A DNA stretch of 64,000 nucleotides from Aquisalinus flavus (GTDB lineage: Bacteria > Pseudomonadota > Alphaproteobacteria > Caulobacterales > Parvularculaceae): NCBI RefSeq assembly GCF_022559625.1, contig NZ_CP042288.1, positions 1,450,409 to 1,514,408 on the forward strand, read 5' to 3'. Positions 36,833 to 46,307 of this stretch are shown here, in pieces (positions within the stretch are counted from its first letter, which is position 1; the number at the start of each line of letters is the position of its first letter). The notes beneath the pieces are model-generated. The model saw nothing but the letters and a program-made list of their open reading frames with translations. It ran no database searches and was not told the origin of the DNA. Both the position numbers and the translations under genes were made by a program.

Positions 36833-38101
36833 ATGAACGGACTTTTCAATCTTCTGGCTGCCCTGCTGCTTGGTGGTGCCGTTGTGGTTACAGGCTATGC
36901 CCTGACCCGGGACGGCGGCGATGACGGGGATCAGTCGCAAATCGAGCAACTGGCCGACAAAACCCTGGCAGAGGCCGAGGAAAAATTCCGTCAGACAGCC
37001 GGTGCGGCGGAAGACATGCTGAGCGATGCCGAAAGTGACGGCCGCGAGGACCCTTACACGGCTGACGTCGCCGGTACTGGCGAAAACGCTCGCGACGCGC
37101 GCGAAGAAGAGGCGAACGAGGCACCAGCCAGGACCGCTTCCAATGCGCGTGACATTGCACAGACCGAGGAGGCAACATCACGGGACACTGACGAGGGGCC
37201 GGGCGAAGGGAATGCAGCCGGGCAATCGCAGACCGGCATCGCCACGGGCGAAACGCGGAACGCCAATGAAGGTTCAATTTCTCAGTCCGATGAGAGCGGG
37301 GAAAAGCCCGCCGCGCGCACGCCACTGCGGGGCGCTGACGCCGAGCGCACGGCAGCCAATGGCTCTACCATGAGCCAGCCCAAGGAAGACAACCAGGCCA
37401 AGGAGGACAATCAGGCGAGGGAAGAAAATCAATCCGCAACCGCCGGGATCAACACGACCGCCCGCCAGATCGGTATCGACAAGAAAGACTCCGAGACCTT
37501 CTACACTGTAAACGGCAAGCCGGTCGACAAGCCGGATACCCAGCGCTACTACACCGAGACCAAACCAATCGATAAGCCGGACAGCGATCGCTACTACACC
37601 GAGAACAAGCCGATCGACAAGCCGGATACGGACCGTTTTTTCACGGAGAACCGCCGTCTCGACAAGCCGGACAGCGCCGACTTCTATACAGAGAACCAAC
37701 CGTTGCCGGACAACCGCTACACGCCGCTGGACAATCCGTGTCTGCGTGAAGACGGCACCGTTTATACCGGCCCGGGCACAGTCGACAATCCCTTTGCCGA
37801 CACCAATCCGTGCCTGGTCGAGCAGATCCCGCCGGTCCTGGTCACGGAGCTGCCGCCGGAGCAGCCGCTGATCCCGCGCGTCGACCTGCCGGAAACACCG
37901 GTCACCCCGATCGTGCCGGAACAGCCGATCGTCGTTGCCGAGCGCTGCGAATACAAGCCGGGCCAGTACACGCAGGACCCCTATACCGACGGCACGGGCT
38001 ATGGCTGGCTTTCGGATGTCGGCTGCTACGGCACGTTCCCGTGGACCGGGTTCGGCCCGCAACCCTCGATCCCGCCCGGTGGTTCCGACTACATCATGTA
38101 A
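36833..38101 (+). CDS. Membrane-anchored, largely disordered protein with PIDKPD repeats
   Basis: 422 residues. One N-terminal membrane anchor (about 2–25, GLFNLLAALLLGGAVVVTGY), then an acidic Glu/Asp/Ala-rich region (about 28–210). From about 220 to 290 come four or five copies of a 17-residue repeat like 'TETKPIDKPDSDRYY'. A Pro-rich part with VPEQP-type motifs and a final 50 residues with two Cys and many Tyr/Gly (WLSDVGCYGTFPWTGFGPQP) follow. Probably periplasmic and envelope-spanning. Family not recognised. A strong terminator follows. Confidence 0.75.
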   Translation: MNGLFNLLAALLLGGAVVVTGYALTRDGGDDGDQSQIEQLADKTLAEAEEKFRQTAGAAEDMLSDAESDGREDPYTADVAGTGENARDAREEEANEAPARTASNARDIAQTEEATSRDTDEGPGEGNAAGQSQTGIATGETRNANEGSISQSDESGEKPAARTPLRGADAERTAANGSTMSQPKEDNQAKEDNQAREENQSATAGINTTARQIGIDKKDSETFYTVNGKPVDKPDTQRYYTETKPIDKPDSDRYYTENKPIDKPDTDRFFTENRRLDKPDSADFYTENQPLPDNRYTPLDNPCLREDGTVYTGPGTVDNPFADTNPCLVEQIPPVLVTELPPEQPLIPRVDLPETPVTPIVPEQPIVVAERCEYKPGQYTQDPYTDGTGYGWLSDVGCYGTFPWTGFGPQPSIPPGGSDYIM

Positions 38102-38142
38102 GGGCATACCTTCCGACTGCTCGCACGGACACTTGCACAACG

Positions 38143-38174
38143 AAAAGGCCCCGCCAGACCGGCGGGGCTTTTTT
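38143..38174. terminator. Intrinsic terminator between the repeat protein and mgtE
   Basis: GGCCCCGCC (38147–38155) with GGCGGGGC (38161–38168), 5-nt loop, A run before and TTTTTT after. It ends the plus-strand gene and probably the converging mgtE transcript. Confidence 0.88.
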
Positions 38175-38186
38175 CATGCGGCTCGG

Positions 38187-39680
38187 TCAGCCGACGATGA
38201 AGATAGCGGCAAGACCGAGGAAAGCGAAGAAGCCGACAATATCGGTGACCGTGGTAACGAAAACCGCAGAGGCGACCGCCGGGTCAGCACCAACCCGCTG
38301 AAGCACCAGCGGGATGAGGATACCGGAAAGACCCGCCATGATCATGTTGATGATCATCGCCGCGGCAAGCACCAGGCCTAGCACCAGCCCCGCCTCAGCG
38401 CCGCCGCCGCCACCGATGGTGCCGTACCATACACCGGATATACAGCCCATCAGTACGGCGAAGGCACAGCCATTGATCAGTCCGACCAGCGTTTCCCGTC
38501 CGACGATGCGCAAGGCGTTCGCCGCCGTCAGTTCGCGCGTTGCAAGGTTCCTGACGGCAACGGTCAGCGTCTGTGTGCCGGCATTACCACCCATGGAGGC
38601 GACAATGGGCATGAGGATGGCAACCGCGACCACCTGTTCCAGCGTCGCGTCGAAGAAGGAAATCACGACCGAGGCAAGGATCGCCGTGAACAGGTTTACG
38701 GCCAGCCATGAAAATCGGGAGGAGACGGTCGCGCGCAGCGAGCCGGAGATACCGCTCTGTTCGGCCTCGACACCGGCGAGCGCCAGCATGTCTTCGTGGG
38801 TTTCCTCGTGAACGATCTCGACAACGTCGTCGACGGTGATCATGCCAACGAGCCTGTCGCCCCTGTCTACCACCGGCGCGGAGATGAGATTGTATTTCTC
38901 GAACAGGTAGGCGACCTCTTCCTGGTCCATGTCCGCCGGAATGCGGCGCAGTTCCTGCTCTCCGACGAGATCGCCAATGACGGTCTCACGCGGATTGCGC
39001 AGGAATTGCGCCAGCGGCACCGAGCCGATGACCTTGAAAGCAGGGTCGATGACAAAAACCTCGTAAAAGGTTTCCGGCAGTTCCTCCGGTGAGCGCAACC
39101 GGTCGATGATCTGCCCGACGGTCCAATAGGCAGGCGCGGCGAAGACCTCCCGCTGCATCAGGCGACCGGCAGTCTCGTCCTCATACTCGAGCGCCGACAA
39201 CAGCGCGAGACGTTCCGCAACCGGCACCTCGGCAAGAACCTCCAGCCGGGCCTCCTCGTCCATGTCCTCGAGAACGAAGGCCGCGTCGTCGGTGTCGAGT
39301 TCGGACACCGCATCCGCCAGCTGGCCCGTCGACATCGCCTCAATGATCAGGTCGCGCACATCCTCGTCGACCTCAACCAGCGTGATCGGGTCGAGCATCT
39401 GACCGAGGATGCCAACCAGTGCCTTTCGCTGATCATCGCTGATCTGTTCAAAAAGGTCGGCAACGTCGGCGGGGTGCAGTTCCTCGCAGAGGGAACGGAC
39501 ATGAGTCCCGTCGCCCTCGTCGATCGACTCGCGGACCTCACGGATAAACTCCGCACTCAAATCATGTCCTTCGTCCTCCGGGCGAGGCTCATCAGGCTCA
39601 TGATCCGGCGTGCCCGGTGGCATGTCGGTTTCCTCCGGACGTGTGTTTTCGATGGCGGACGGCTCATTCATGCCCGTCAT
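38187..39680 (-). CDS. mgtE: Magnesium transporter MgtE
   Basis: 497 residues. N-terminal cytosolic superhelical domain (LHPADVADLFEQISDDQRKA; MSTGQLADAVSELDTDDAAF), a CBS pair (about 190–310; EEVAYLFEKYNLISAPVVDR, LVGMITVDDVVEIVHEETHE) and five membrane helices with the family signature MPIVASMGGNAGTQTLTV. It is a Mg2+-gated channel in the inner membrane; the N and CBS domains sense cytosolic Mg2+. No M-box riboswitch was visible upstream. Confidence 0.96.
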   Translation of the reverse strand: MTGMNEPSAIENTRPEETDMPPGTPDHEPDEPRPEDEGHDLSAEFIREVRESIDEGDGTHVRSLCEELHPADVADLFEQISDDQRKALVGILGQMLDPITLVEVDEDVRDLIIEAMSTGQLADAVSELDTDDAAFVLEDMDEEARLEVLAEVPVAERLALLSALEYEDETAGRLMQREVFAAPAYWTVGQIIDRLRSPEELPETFYEVFVIDPAFKVIGSVPLAQFLRNPRETVIGDLVGEQELRRIPADMDQEEVAYLFEKYNLISAPVVDRGDRLVGMITVDDVVEIVHEETHEDMLALAGVEAEQSGISGSLRATVSSRFSWLAVNLFTAILASVVISFFDATLEQVVAVAILMPIVASMGGNAGTQTLTVAVRNLATRELTAANALRIVGRETLVGLINGCAFAVLMGCISGVWYGTIGGGGGAEAGLVLGLVLAAAMIINMIMAGLSGILIPLVLQRVGADPAVASAVFVTTVTDIVGFFAFLGLAAIFIVG

Positions 39681-39767
39681 CTCCCATGGGTGAGGATGAA
39701 TAGTGGATATGGCGGCAAAAACTGGTGTCGAAGGTAAAAACCTACCGACTTCAACAGGATAACAGCC

Positions 39768-40016
39768 TTAGTCCCGGTAATCAATGATTCCGCTCTGGAT
39801 CACCGCGAAGACGACCAGCCAAACGATAGCGCTGATCCACGTCGTGCGGATAACCTTCTTGAGCAGCTGCGGATCTTGCGGCGCCCCCGGCTCCGCGCCG
39901 CGCGGCTGCGGCTTGTCGGGATCTTCCCACAGGCCGCGAACGCCCCAGGGCAGCACGGCGAAAAGCACGGTCCACCAGACGATCAGATAAACGACGATGC
40001 CACCGGCAATGCTCAT
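39768..40016 (-). CDS. DUF1467 family membrane protein
   Basis: 82 residues with two membrane segments (GIVVYLIVWWTVLFAVLPWG; ISAIVWLVVFAVIQSGI) and the family's central GVRGLWEDPDKPQPRGAEPG. Function unknown. It follows rnj by 3 nt at the end of the complex I–birA–coaX–rnj cluster, its usual place in alphaproteobacteria. Confidence 0.93.
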   Translation of the reverse strand: MSIAGGIVVYLIVWWTVLFAVLPWGVRGLWEDPDKPQPRGAEPGAPQDPQLLKKVIRTTWISAIVWLVVFAVIQSGIIDYRD

Positions 40017-40019
40017 GTC

Positions 40020-41693
40020 CTAAACCCTGATAATCAGTACATTGATATGGGCAGTCTTGCCCCAGCGATCATTGAGAAGATTCCGGATGGCGCGGCGCAG
40101 GGACATCTCGACCTCGCCGTCATCCTTCAACCGCGATTTCGGCAGGCCATCGAGGACATCCTCGGCCTTGTCCTCCAGAAGCGCCTGCATCTCCTCGCCC
40201 TCCGCATCGGCCAGCGGCACGCCCATCATGGAGACCTCCGGCGGCGCGACAAGGCCATTCCGGTCGAGAACTGCGGCGATGACCACCTGCCCGCCCCAGG
40301 ACAGCTTGCGCCTTTCCTTCACCGCGCCGGAGCCTTCCGGCAGCAGCAGGTTGCCATCCAGCATCAGGCGGCCTGAAGGCACTTCGTCGATAACGGCCAG
40401 GCGCCCAGGCGCCAGACGGATAACTTCGCCATTGCGCGGCGCCAGCGTGTCGTCGACGCCGAGCTCCGCGGCAAAGATTGCATGTTCTTCCAGATGGCGC
40501 GCCTCGCCATGGACAGGCACGGCTTTTTGCGGACGCACCCATTTATACATCTGTTCCAGTTCATCCCGGCACGGATGACCGGAGACATGGATATGTTCGT
40601 CCTTTTCGGTGATCACGCGCACGCCGAGTTCGACCAGCTGGTTTTGCAGGTCGAAGATACCGCGCTCATTGCCGGGGATGATCTTGGAGGAAAAGATGAC
40701 GGTATCGCCATCCTCCAGCACGAGGTCGCGATGATCGTCGCGGGCGATGCGGGCAAGGGCCGCGCGGGTCTCGCCCTGCGACCCGGTACACAGATACAGC
40801 ACCTTGTCGCGCGGCAGATAGCCGGCCGCGTCGGGCTCCACGAAGCTCAACGCCGGCGGCAGGATATCCGTCTCGCGCGCGACATCGATCATGCGCAGCA
40901 TCGACCGGCCGAGCAGGCAGACGGAGCGGTCATTTTCCCGTGCGGCTTCACAGATCGAGACGAGGCGGGACACGTTCGAGGCAAAGGTCGTGACCGCCAC
41001 CCTGCCCTTCTGCTTGCCGATCAGCTCGATCAGGTTCTCGCGCACGCCCATTTCCGAGCCGGATTCGCCGGTAGACAGGACATTGGTTGAATCGCAGATC
41101 ATGGCGAGCACGCCGTCATCGCCGATGCGTGTCAGCGTCTCGTGGTCGGTAACCGGCCCGAGCGTCGGGTCCGTGTCTATCTTCCAGTCGCCGGTATGCA
41201 GCACCGTGCCGAACTCGGTCCTGATAATGATGCCAGACGGCTCGGGGATCGAATGGGTAAGCGTGACAAAACGCATGTCGAACGGGCCAAGCTCGAGCGA
41301 ATCGCCCATGTCGAGGATCGTCATCGGCGGATCGATGATGCCCTTTTCGGCAAACTTCCGGGCGACGAGCCCGGCAGTGAACCGGGTCGCGTAGATTGGA
41401 CATTTCAGCCGCGGCCACAGCAGCGCGACCGCGCCGATATGGTCCTCATGGCCATGGGTCAGCAAAAGGCCGAGCAGCTCGCCCCCGCCCTGGGTGACCT
41501 CGTTGACGATGTAATCCGGGTCAGGGCAAATCAGCTCGATCCCCGGGTCGCGCTCATCGGCAAAGGTGACACCGCAATCGATCATGATCCATTGCCGCTT
41601 GTGGGCCGGACCCACGGCGTAGAGGTTCATGTTCATGCCGATTTCGCCCGACCCGCCAAGGGGCAGGAAAATCAGTTCGCTCCGTTCAGCCAT
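40020..41693 (-). CDS. rnj: Ribonuclease J
   Basis: 557 residues. A metallo-beta-lactamase/beta-CASP nuclease: FLPLGGSGEIGMNMNLYAVG at the start, metal site LTHGHEDHIGAV, then LHTGDWKIDTDP, CDSTNVLSTGESGSE, the beta-CASP SSKIIPGNERGIF and HVSGHPCRDELEQMYKWVRP. Degrades and matures RNA from the 5' end. It lies 19 nt after coaX. Confidence 0.95.
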   Translation of the reverse strand: MAERSELIFLPLGGSGEIGMNMNLYAVGPAHKRQWIMIDCGVTFADERDPGIELICPDPDYIVNEVTQGGGELLGLLLTHGHEDHIGAVALLWPRLKCPIYATRFTAGLVARKFAEKGIIDPPMTILDMGDSLELGPFDMRFVTLTHSIPEPSGIIIRTEFGTVLHTGDWKIDTDPTLGPVTDHETLTRIGDDGVLAMICDSTNVLSTGESGSEMGVRENLIELIGKQKGRVAVTTFASNVSRLVSICEAARENDRSVCLLGRSMLRMIDVARETDILPPALSFVEPDAAGYLPRDKVLYLCTGSQGETRAALARIARDDHRDLVLEDGDTVIFSSKIIPGNERGIFDLQNQLVELGVRVITEKDEHIHVSGHPCRDELEQMYKWVRPQKAVPVHGEARHLEEHAIFAAELGVDDTLAPRNGEVIRLAPGRLAVIDEVPSGRLMLDGNLLLPEGSGAVKERRKLSWGGQVVIAAVLDRNGLVAPPEVSMMGVPLADAEGEEMQALLEDKAEDVLDGLPKSRLKDDGEVEMSLRRAIRNLLNDRWGKTAHINVLIIRV

Positions 41694-41712
41694 TTAAATC
41701 CTTTAAATCAGT

Positions 41713-42483
41713 TCAAGCGGATTTCACGCGCCTGTAAATCTCGATCAGTCCCCGGATCGTCAGGTCCGGGTCGAAATGGTCTATCTTGTCAGTCGCGCCC
41801 TCGAACAGGGAGGAAATCCCGCCTGTCGCGACAACAGTCATGGTCTCGCCGCGCTCCTTCTTGATCCGGTCGATCAGGCCTTCGATAAGGCCGATATAGC
41901 CCCAAAAGATGCCCGACTGCATGGCGCCGACAGTGTCGGTACCGACGACTTTGCCCGGATTCTCGATCGCGATGCGCGGCAGCCGCGCTGCCGCATCGTG
42001 CAGCGCCTGCATCGACAGGTTGATACCGGGGGCGATGATGCCGCCCTCGAACCCGCCATCCCCGGCAATGATATCGAAGGTCGTCGCCGTGCCGCTATCG
42101 ACCACGATCAGCGATCCCTTATAGCTTGCATGGGCCCCGACAGCATTGACGAGACGATCTGCGCCAGCCTCGGATGGTTTGGATATCCTGACATCGACAC
42201 CCGGAATATTGGTTGAGTCGACGATATAGGGCTCGACCGAGAAATGGCGCCGCGACAGATTGCGCAGTTGGAACAGCGATTGCGGCACCACGGTGGAAAT
42301 GATGCAGTCCTTCACCTCCGCCATCTTGAAGTTGCTCATCGCCATCAACTGGTAGAGCCAGACGGCATATTCGTCGGCAGTTCGTGTCGTCGCCGTGGAG
42401 GCACGCCACTGGGCAACCGGTTTGTCGCCTTGGTAAAGCGCGAACACGGTATTGGTGTTGCCGACATCGATGGCGAGCAGCAT
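41713..42483 (-). CDS. coaX: Type III pantothenate kinase
   Basis: 256 residues from ATG 42483 ([20 protein letters not shown]); the frame is open 17 codons further up without need. Family motifs: phosphate-1 [19 protein letters not shown], and GTATTFDII, then [12 protein letters not shown]. It phosphorylates pantothenate with ATP in the first committed step of CoA synthesis. It follows birA by 58 nt. Confidence 0.96.
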   Translation of the reverse strand: MLLAIDVGNTNTVFALYQGDKPVAQWRASTATTRTADEYAVWLYQLMAMSNFKMAEVKDCIISTVVPQSLFQLRNLSRRHFSVEPYIVDSTNIPGVDVRISKPSEAGADRLVNAVGAHASYKGSLIVVDSGTATTFDIIAGDGGFEGGIIAPGINLSMQALHDAAARLPRIAIENPGKVVGTDTVGAMQSGIFWGYIGLIEGLIDRIKKERGETMTVVATGGISSLFEGATDKIDHFDPDLTIRGLIEIYRRVKSA

Positions 42484-42541
42484 TTTTCTTGTCTCCCGGC
42501 CCGTGGCCTGATCAGTACCGAGCGTTGCTAGCACAGGCCGC

Positions 42542-43279
42542 TCAGAAAAACACGTCGCCAGTGTTGATGCGGCTGATCACTTCCCCTTGACGCAGAATGA
42601 GGGCGCCAGTCTCGTCAAGTCCCTCGAAGACGCCGTGCAGCGTTTCGTTCGGCAAACGCACGGTGATCTGGCGGCCAAGACCGCCTGCGCGCTCCAGCCA
42701 GGCATCGCGCAACGGAGCAAAGCCCTGTCGTTCCAGCAATCCAAGCCAGTGCTGGAAGGCCTTATCGAGGGTGTCGAGAAATGCCTCCGGATCAGGCGCT
42801 TCGCTGGTCGCGTCCTTCACCGCGGCGGTCGGATAATCCGGCAGGTCCGGCTTGTGGACCAGATTGACACCGACACCGATGGCGAGAAAGGCGTCGCCTT
42901 GGACCATGTGCCGTTCGAGCAGGATGCCTGACACCTTGCCGCCAGCCAGCAAAACGTCGTTAGGCCATTTCAGCTGGATATCACGCGGCTTCACTCGCGC
43001 TTGTTCGAGTGCCGCCCCGAGGGCGAGAGACAGGGCAAAGCCGGCCGCCGCCGGCTGCTCGGCCAGAGTGCCGGCAGGCTTTAGGACCAGCGTGGCAGCG
43101 AGGTTGCCGGTCTCTTGCTGCCAGGCCCGGCCACGGCGGCCATAGCCTGCAGTTTGAAGCCTTGCCAGAATCCAGAGCGGCCCGCACCCGCCGCCATCGA
43201 GATAGCGCAACGCCTCAAGGCTGGTTGAATCGAGACTGTCGTGGACCTGAAGCGGCACGCCTGAGGAGAGCGCCTTCAC
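42542..43279 (-). CDS. birA: Biotin–[acetyl-CoA-carboxylase] ligase (no DNA-binding domain)
   Basis: 245 residues. Catalytic motif [20 protein letters not shown], then [20 protein letters not shown] and the C-terminal SH3-like domain ([33 protein letters not shown]). There is no N-terminal helix-turn-helix, so it is a group I ligase without repressor activity. It loads biotin on carboxylases. It lies 7 nt after nuoN, as in most relatives. Confidence 0.94.
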   Translation of the reverse strand: MKALSSGVPLQVHDSLDSTSLEALRYLDGGGCGPLWILARLQTAGYGRRGRAWQQETGNLAATLVLKPAGTLAEQPAAAGFALSLALGAALEQARVKPRDIQLKWPNDVLLAGGKVSGILLERHMVQGDAFLAIGVGVNLVHKPDLPDYPTAAVKDATSEAPDPEAFLDTLDKAFQHWLGLLERQGFAPLRDAWLERAGGLGRQITVRLPNETLHGVFEGLDETGALILRQGEVISRINTGDVFF

Positions 43280-43286
43280 CGGCGCC

Positions 43287-44744
43287 CTAGAACAGGGTCG
43301 CGGCCGCGGCGTCGGCAGCGACGTTCAGGAACGGCATGATGACGGCAATACCGGCAACAATGAGAACCGTCGACAGGATCGCGACGCCCTTGACGCCAGC
43401 GCCCTCGTCACGCTCGAATTCCGGTGCCGGTTCGTCCATCCAGATGATCTTCACCACACGCAGATAGTAGTATGTCGCGATGACGCTGGTCAGGGCACCG
43501 ATGACGACGAGCACGAACAGCCCGGCATTGACCGCCGCCATGAAGACATAGAGCTTGGCGAAGAAGCCGAGGAAAATCGGAATACCAGCAAGCGAGAACA
43601 TCAGCGCGGAGAACATGATCGCCATGCCCGGGCGCGTCTGGGCGAGGCCCGACAGGTCGGAAATATTCTCGGCCATGCCCTCCGGCCGCCGCATCATCAG
43701 GATGCAGGCAAAGGTACCGATCGTCATGATCACGTAGATCGTCATGTAGATCAACACCGAGGAAACACCCTGGCTCGTGCCGGCCGCGAGGCCCATCAGG
43801 GCATACCCCATGTGACCGATCGAGGAATAAGCCATCAGGCGCTTGATGTTCTTCTGGGCGATGGCCGAAAAGGCACCGACCACCATCGACAGGATCGAGA
43901 CGAGCACGATGACCTGCTGCCAGTCGGACAAGGCACCGGTGGCTGCCGGAAATGCCTCGACGAGGACGCGGGCGAAGATCGCCATTCCGGCGAATTTCGG
44001 GGCCGCGGCGAAGAAAGCCGTTACCGGCGTCGGCGAGCCCTCATACACGTCCGGCGTCCACATGTGGAACGGTGCGGCAGAGACCTTGAAGGCAAGGCCG
44101 GAGATGAGGAACACCATCCCGAACACGAGCCCGATGCGGTTGGCGTCATCGGCGGCAATTGCGATCGCCTCGAACGTCGTCGCGCCGGTAAAGCCATAGA
44201 TCAGCGACATGCCGTAGAGCATGAGGCCGGAGGACAGCGCGCCGAGCACGAAATATTTCAGACCCGCTTCGGTCGAGCGGCGCGAGTCGCGATTGAAGGT
44301 CGCGAGGATATAGAGGGAGAGCGACTGCAGCTCGATGCCCATATAGACAGAGATCAAATCGGTCGATGCCACCATCAGCGACATACCGAGCACAGATAAC
44401 AGGATCAGCACCGGATATTCGAACCGGGCCAGCCGTTCGCGGTCCATGAACCGGTCCGACAGGATGATGGCGAAAATCGCGGCGATATAGATGACCGACT
44501 TGGAGAACTGGCCAAAACCGTCCGTCACGAAGGCACCATTGAAGAGCACCGCGTCCTGGCTGGCCGTGCCGAAATTGACGAGGAACAGGGCGATCACCAG
44601 CACGGCCACGGCGCCATAGCCGATCTCCCGAACATATTTCCCGTTCAGGAAAACGCCGGTCAGAAGCAGGACCATCGCGGCGATGGCCAGGAAGATCTCC
44701 GGAAAGGCGAAGCTGATATTGTCCCAGATCGAGAGGTCCGTCAT
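43287..44744 (-). CDS. nuoN: NADH-quinone oxidoreductase subunit N
   Basis: 485 residues with about 14 membrane helices, an antiporter-like subunit of complex I. Recognisable: STDLISVYMGIELQSLSLYI, FKVSAAPFHMWTPDVYEGSP and AYSSIGHMGYALMGLAAGTS, with the conserved Lys and Glu of the proton path. It pumps protons in the membrane arm. It is 9 nt after nuoM. Confidence 0.97.
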   Translation of the reverse strand: MTDLSIWDNISFAFPEIFLAIAAMVLLLTGVFLNGKYVREIGYGAVAVLVIALFLVNFGTASQDAVLFNGAFVTDGFGQFSKSVIYIAAIFAIILSDRFMDRERLARFEYPVLILLSVLGMSLMVASTDLISVYMGIELQSLSLYILATFNRDSRRSTEAGLKYFVLGALSSGLMLYGMSLIYGFTGATTFEAIAIAADDANRIGLVFGMVFLISGLAFKVSAAPFHMWTPDVYEGSPTPVTAFFAAAPKFAGMAIFARVLVEAFPAATGALSDWQQVIVLVSILSMVVGAFSAIAQKNIKRLMAYSSIGHMGYALMGLAAGTSQGVSSVLIYMTIYVIMTIGTFACILMMRRPEGMAENISDLSGLAQTRPGMAIMFSALMFSLAGIPIFLGFFAKLYVFMAAVNAGLFVLVVIGALTSVIATYYYLRVVKIIWMDEPAPEFERDEGAGVKGVAILSTVLIVAGIAVIMPFLNVAADAAAATLF

Positions 44745-44753
44745 GTCTGTTTC

Positions 44754-46307
44754 CTAGCGTCCTGCTGCCGCGAGAGCGGCATCATATCGTCCGAGCACGG
44801 AATCAACGGCCGGGCTGAATACTTCGAGTGTCGGGCTCGGGTTGACGCCGAGCCACAGGGCCATGATGGCGAGCACGGCCAGCATACCCCATTCGCGCTT
44901 GCCGAGATCAGGCATCGTCAGCACCTGTTCATTATGTACCGTGCCGAAGACCACCTCTCGATAGAGCCTGAGACCGTAGGCCGCCGAAAAGATCAGGCCC
45001 AGCGTCGCAACGGCTGCCGTCCAGGTGGAGACCTTGTAGGCGCCGACCAGAGTGAGCATCTCGCCGACAAAACCGGAGACACCCGGCAGCCCGACATTGC
45101 CCATGGTGAAGAACAGGAAGAAGAAGGAATACCACTTCATGTGCTTCACTAGGCCGCCATAGGCCGCGATCTGACGCGTGTGCAGGCGGTCATAGACGAC
45201 GCCGACACACAGGAAGAGCGCGCCGGAAATGAAGCCATGAGACAGCATCTGGAACAGCGCGCCTTCGATGCCCTGCTCGGTCGCCGTGAACAGGCCCATG
45301 GTGACGAAGCCCATATGCGCGACCGATGAATAGGCGATCAGCTTCTTCATGTCTTCCTGCGCGAAGGCAACAAGCGAGGTGTAGACGATGGCGATCGCCG
45401 ACAGCGTGAAGACGAAGGGCGCGAAGAAATCGCTGGCGAGCGGGAACATCGGCAGGGAGAATCGCACGAAGCCGTAGCCGCCCATCTTCAGCAGGATCGC
45501 GGCGAGCACGACCGAGCCCGCCGTCGGGGCCTGTACGTGTGCGTCAGGCAGCCAGGTATGAACCGGCCACATCGGCATCTTCACGGCGAAGGAGGCAAAG
45601 AATGCAAGCCAGAGCCAGTTCTGGGCGCCGACGGGGAAGTCATAGGTCTGCAGCGCGACGACATCGGTCGTCCCGGCTTCCATATACATCCAAACGAGTG
45701 CGATCAGCATCAGTAGCGAGCCGAGCAGAGTGTAGAGGAAGAACTTGAACGTCGCATAGATGCGGTTCTTCACGATCGCGCCCATGAAGGTGCGCTCGCC
45801 TTCCGAGCCCCAGATGCCGATGATCAGGAACATCGGTATCAGCGAGGCTTCGAAGAACACGTAGAACAGGACCAGATCGAGGGCGCAGAACACGCCGATC
45901 ATCAGCGTTTCCAGCACCAGGAAAGCGATCATGTAATCAGCGACACGCTTGGTGACGGAATTCCACGATGCCAGGATACAGATCGGCATGATGAAGGTCG
46001 TCAGCAGCACGAACAGGATCGACGCGCCATCGACGCCCATCTTGTAGCTGATGCCGGAGCCGAGCCAGTCCATTTCCTCGACCAGCTGGAAGCCTTGCAG
46101 CGACGGGTCATAGAAAACATAGACGACCAGCGACACGATAAAGGTGACGACGGTCGTCAGCAGCGCGACCCAGCGGGCGGCATTGTCGACGAGCGCGGTC
46201 TCGTCCCCGCGCGACAGCAGACGCCGCAGGACGATCAGCAGGGCGCCGAAGATCGGCAGGAACGTGGTGAAAGACAGCCAGGGCTGGTCGATGAAACTTT
46301 CGGTCAT
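44754..46307 (-). CDS. nuoM: NADH-quinone oxidoreductase subunit M
   Basis: 517 residues, about 14 helices, antiporter-like. Marks: [60 protein letters not shown] and [20 protein letters not shown]. It lies between NuoL and NuoN in the membrane arm. Its start overlaps the end of nuoL by 4 nt (ATGA). Confidence 0.97.
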   Translation of the reverse strand: MTESFIDQPWLSFTTFLPIFGALLIVLRRLLSRGDETALVDNAARWVALLTTVVTFIVSLVVYVFYDPSLQGFQLVEEMDWLGSGISYKMGVDGASILFVLLTTFIMPICILASWNSVTKRVADYMIAFLVLETLMIGVFCALDLVLFYVFFEASLIPMFLIIGIWGSEGERTFMGAIVKNRIYATFKFFLYTLLGSLLMLIALVWMYMEAGTTDVVALQTYDFPVGAQNWLWLAFFASFAVKMPMWPVHTWLPDAHVQAPTAGSVVLAAILLKMGGYGFVRFSLPMFPLASDFFAPFVFTLSAIAIVYTSLVAFAQEDMKKLIAYSSVAHMGFVTMGLFTATEQGIEGALFQMLSHGFISGALFLCVGVVYDRLHTRQIAAYGGLVKHMKWYSFFFLFFTMGNVGLPGVSGFVGEMLTLVGAYKVSTWTAAVATLGLIFSAAYGLRLYREVVFGTVHNEQVLTMPDLGKREWGMLAVLAIMALWLGVNPSPTLEVFSPAVDSVLGRYDAALAAAGR

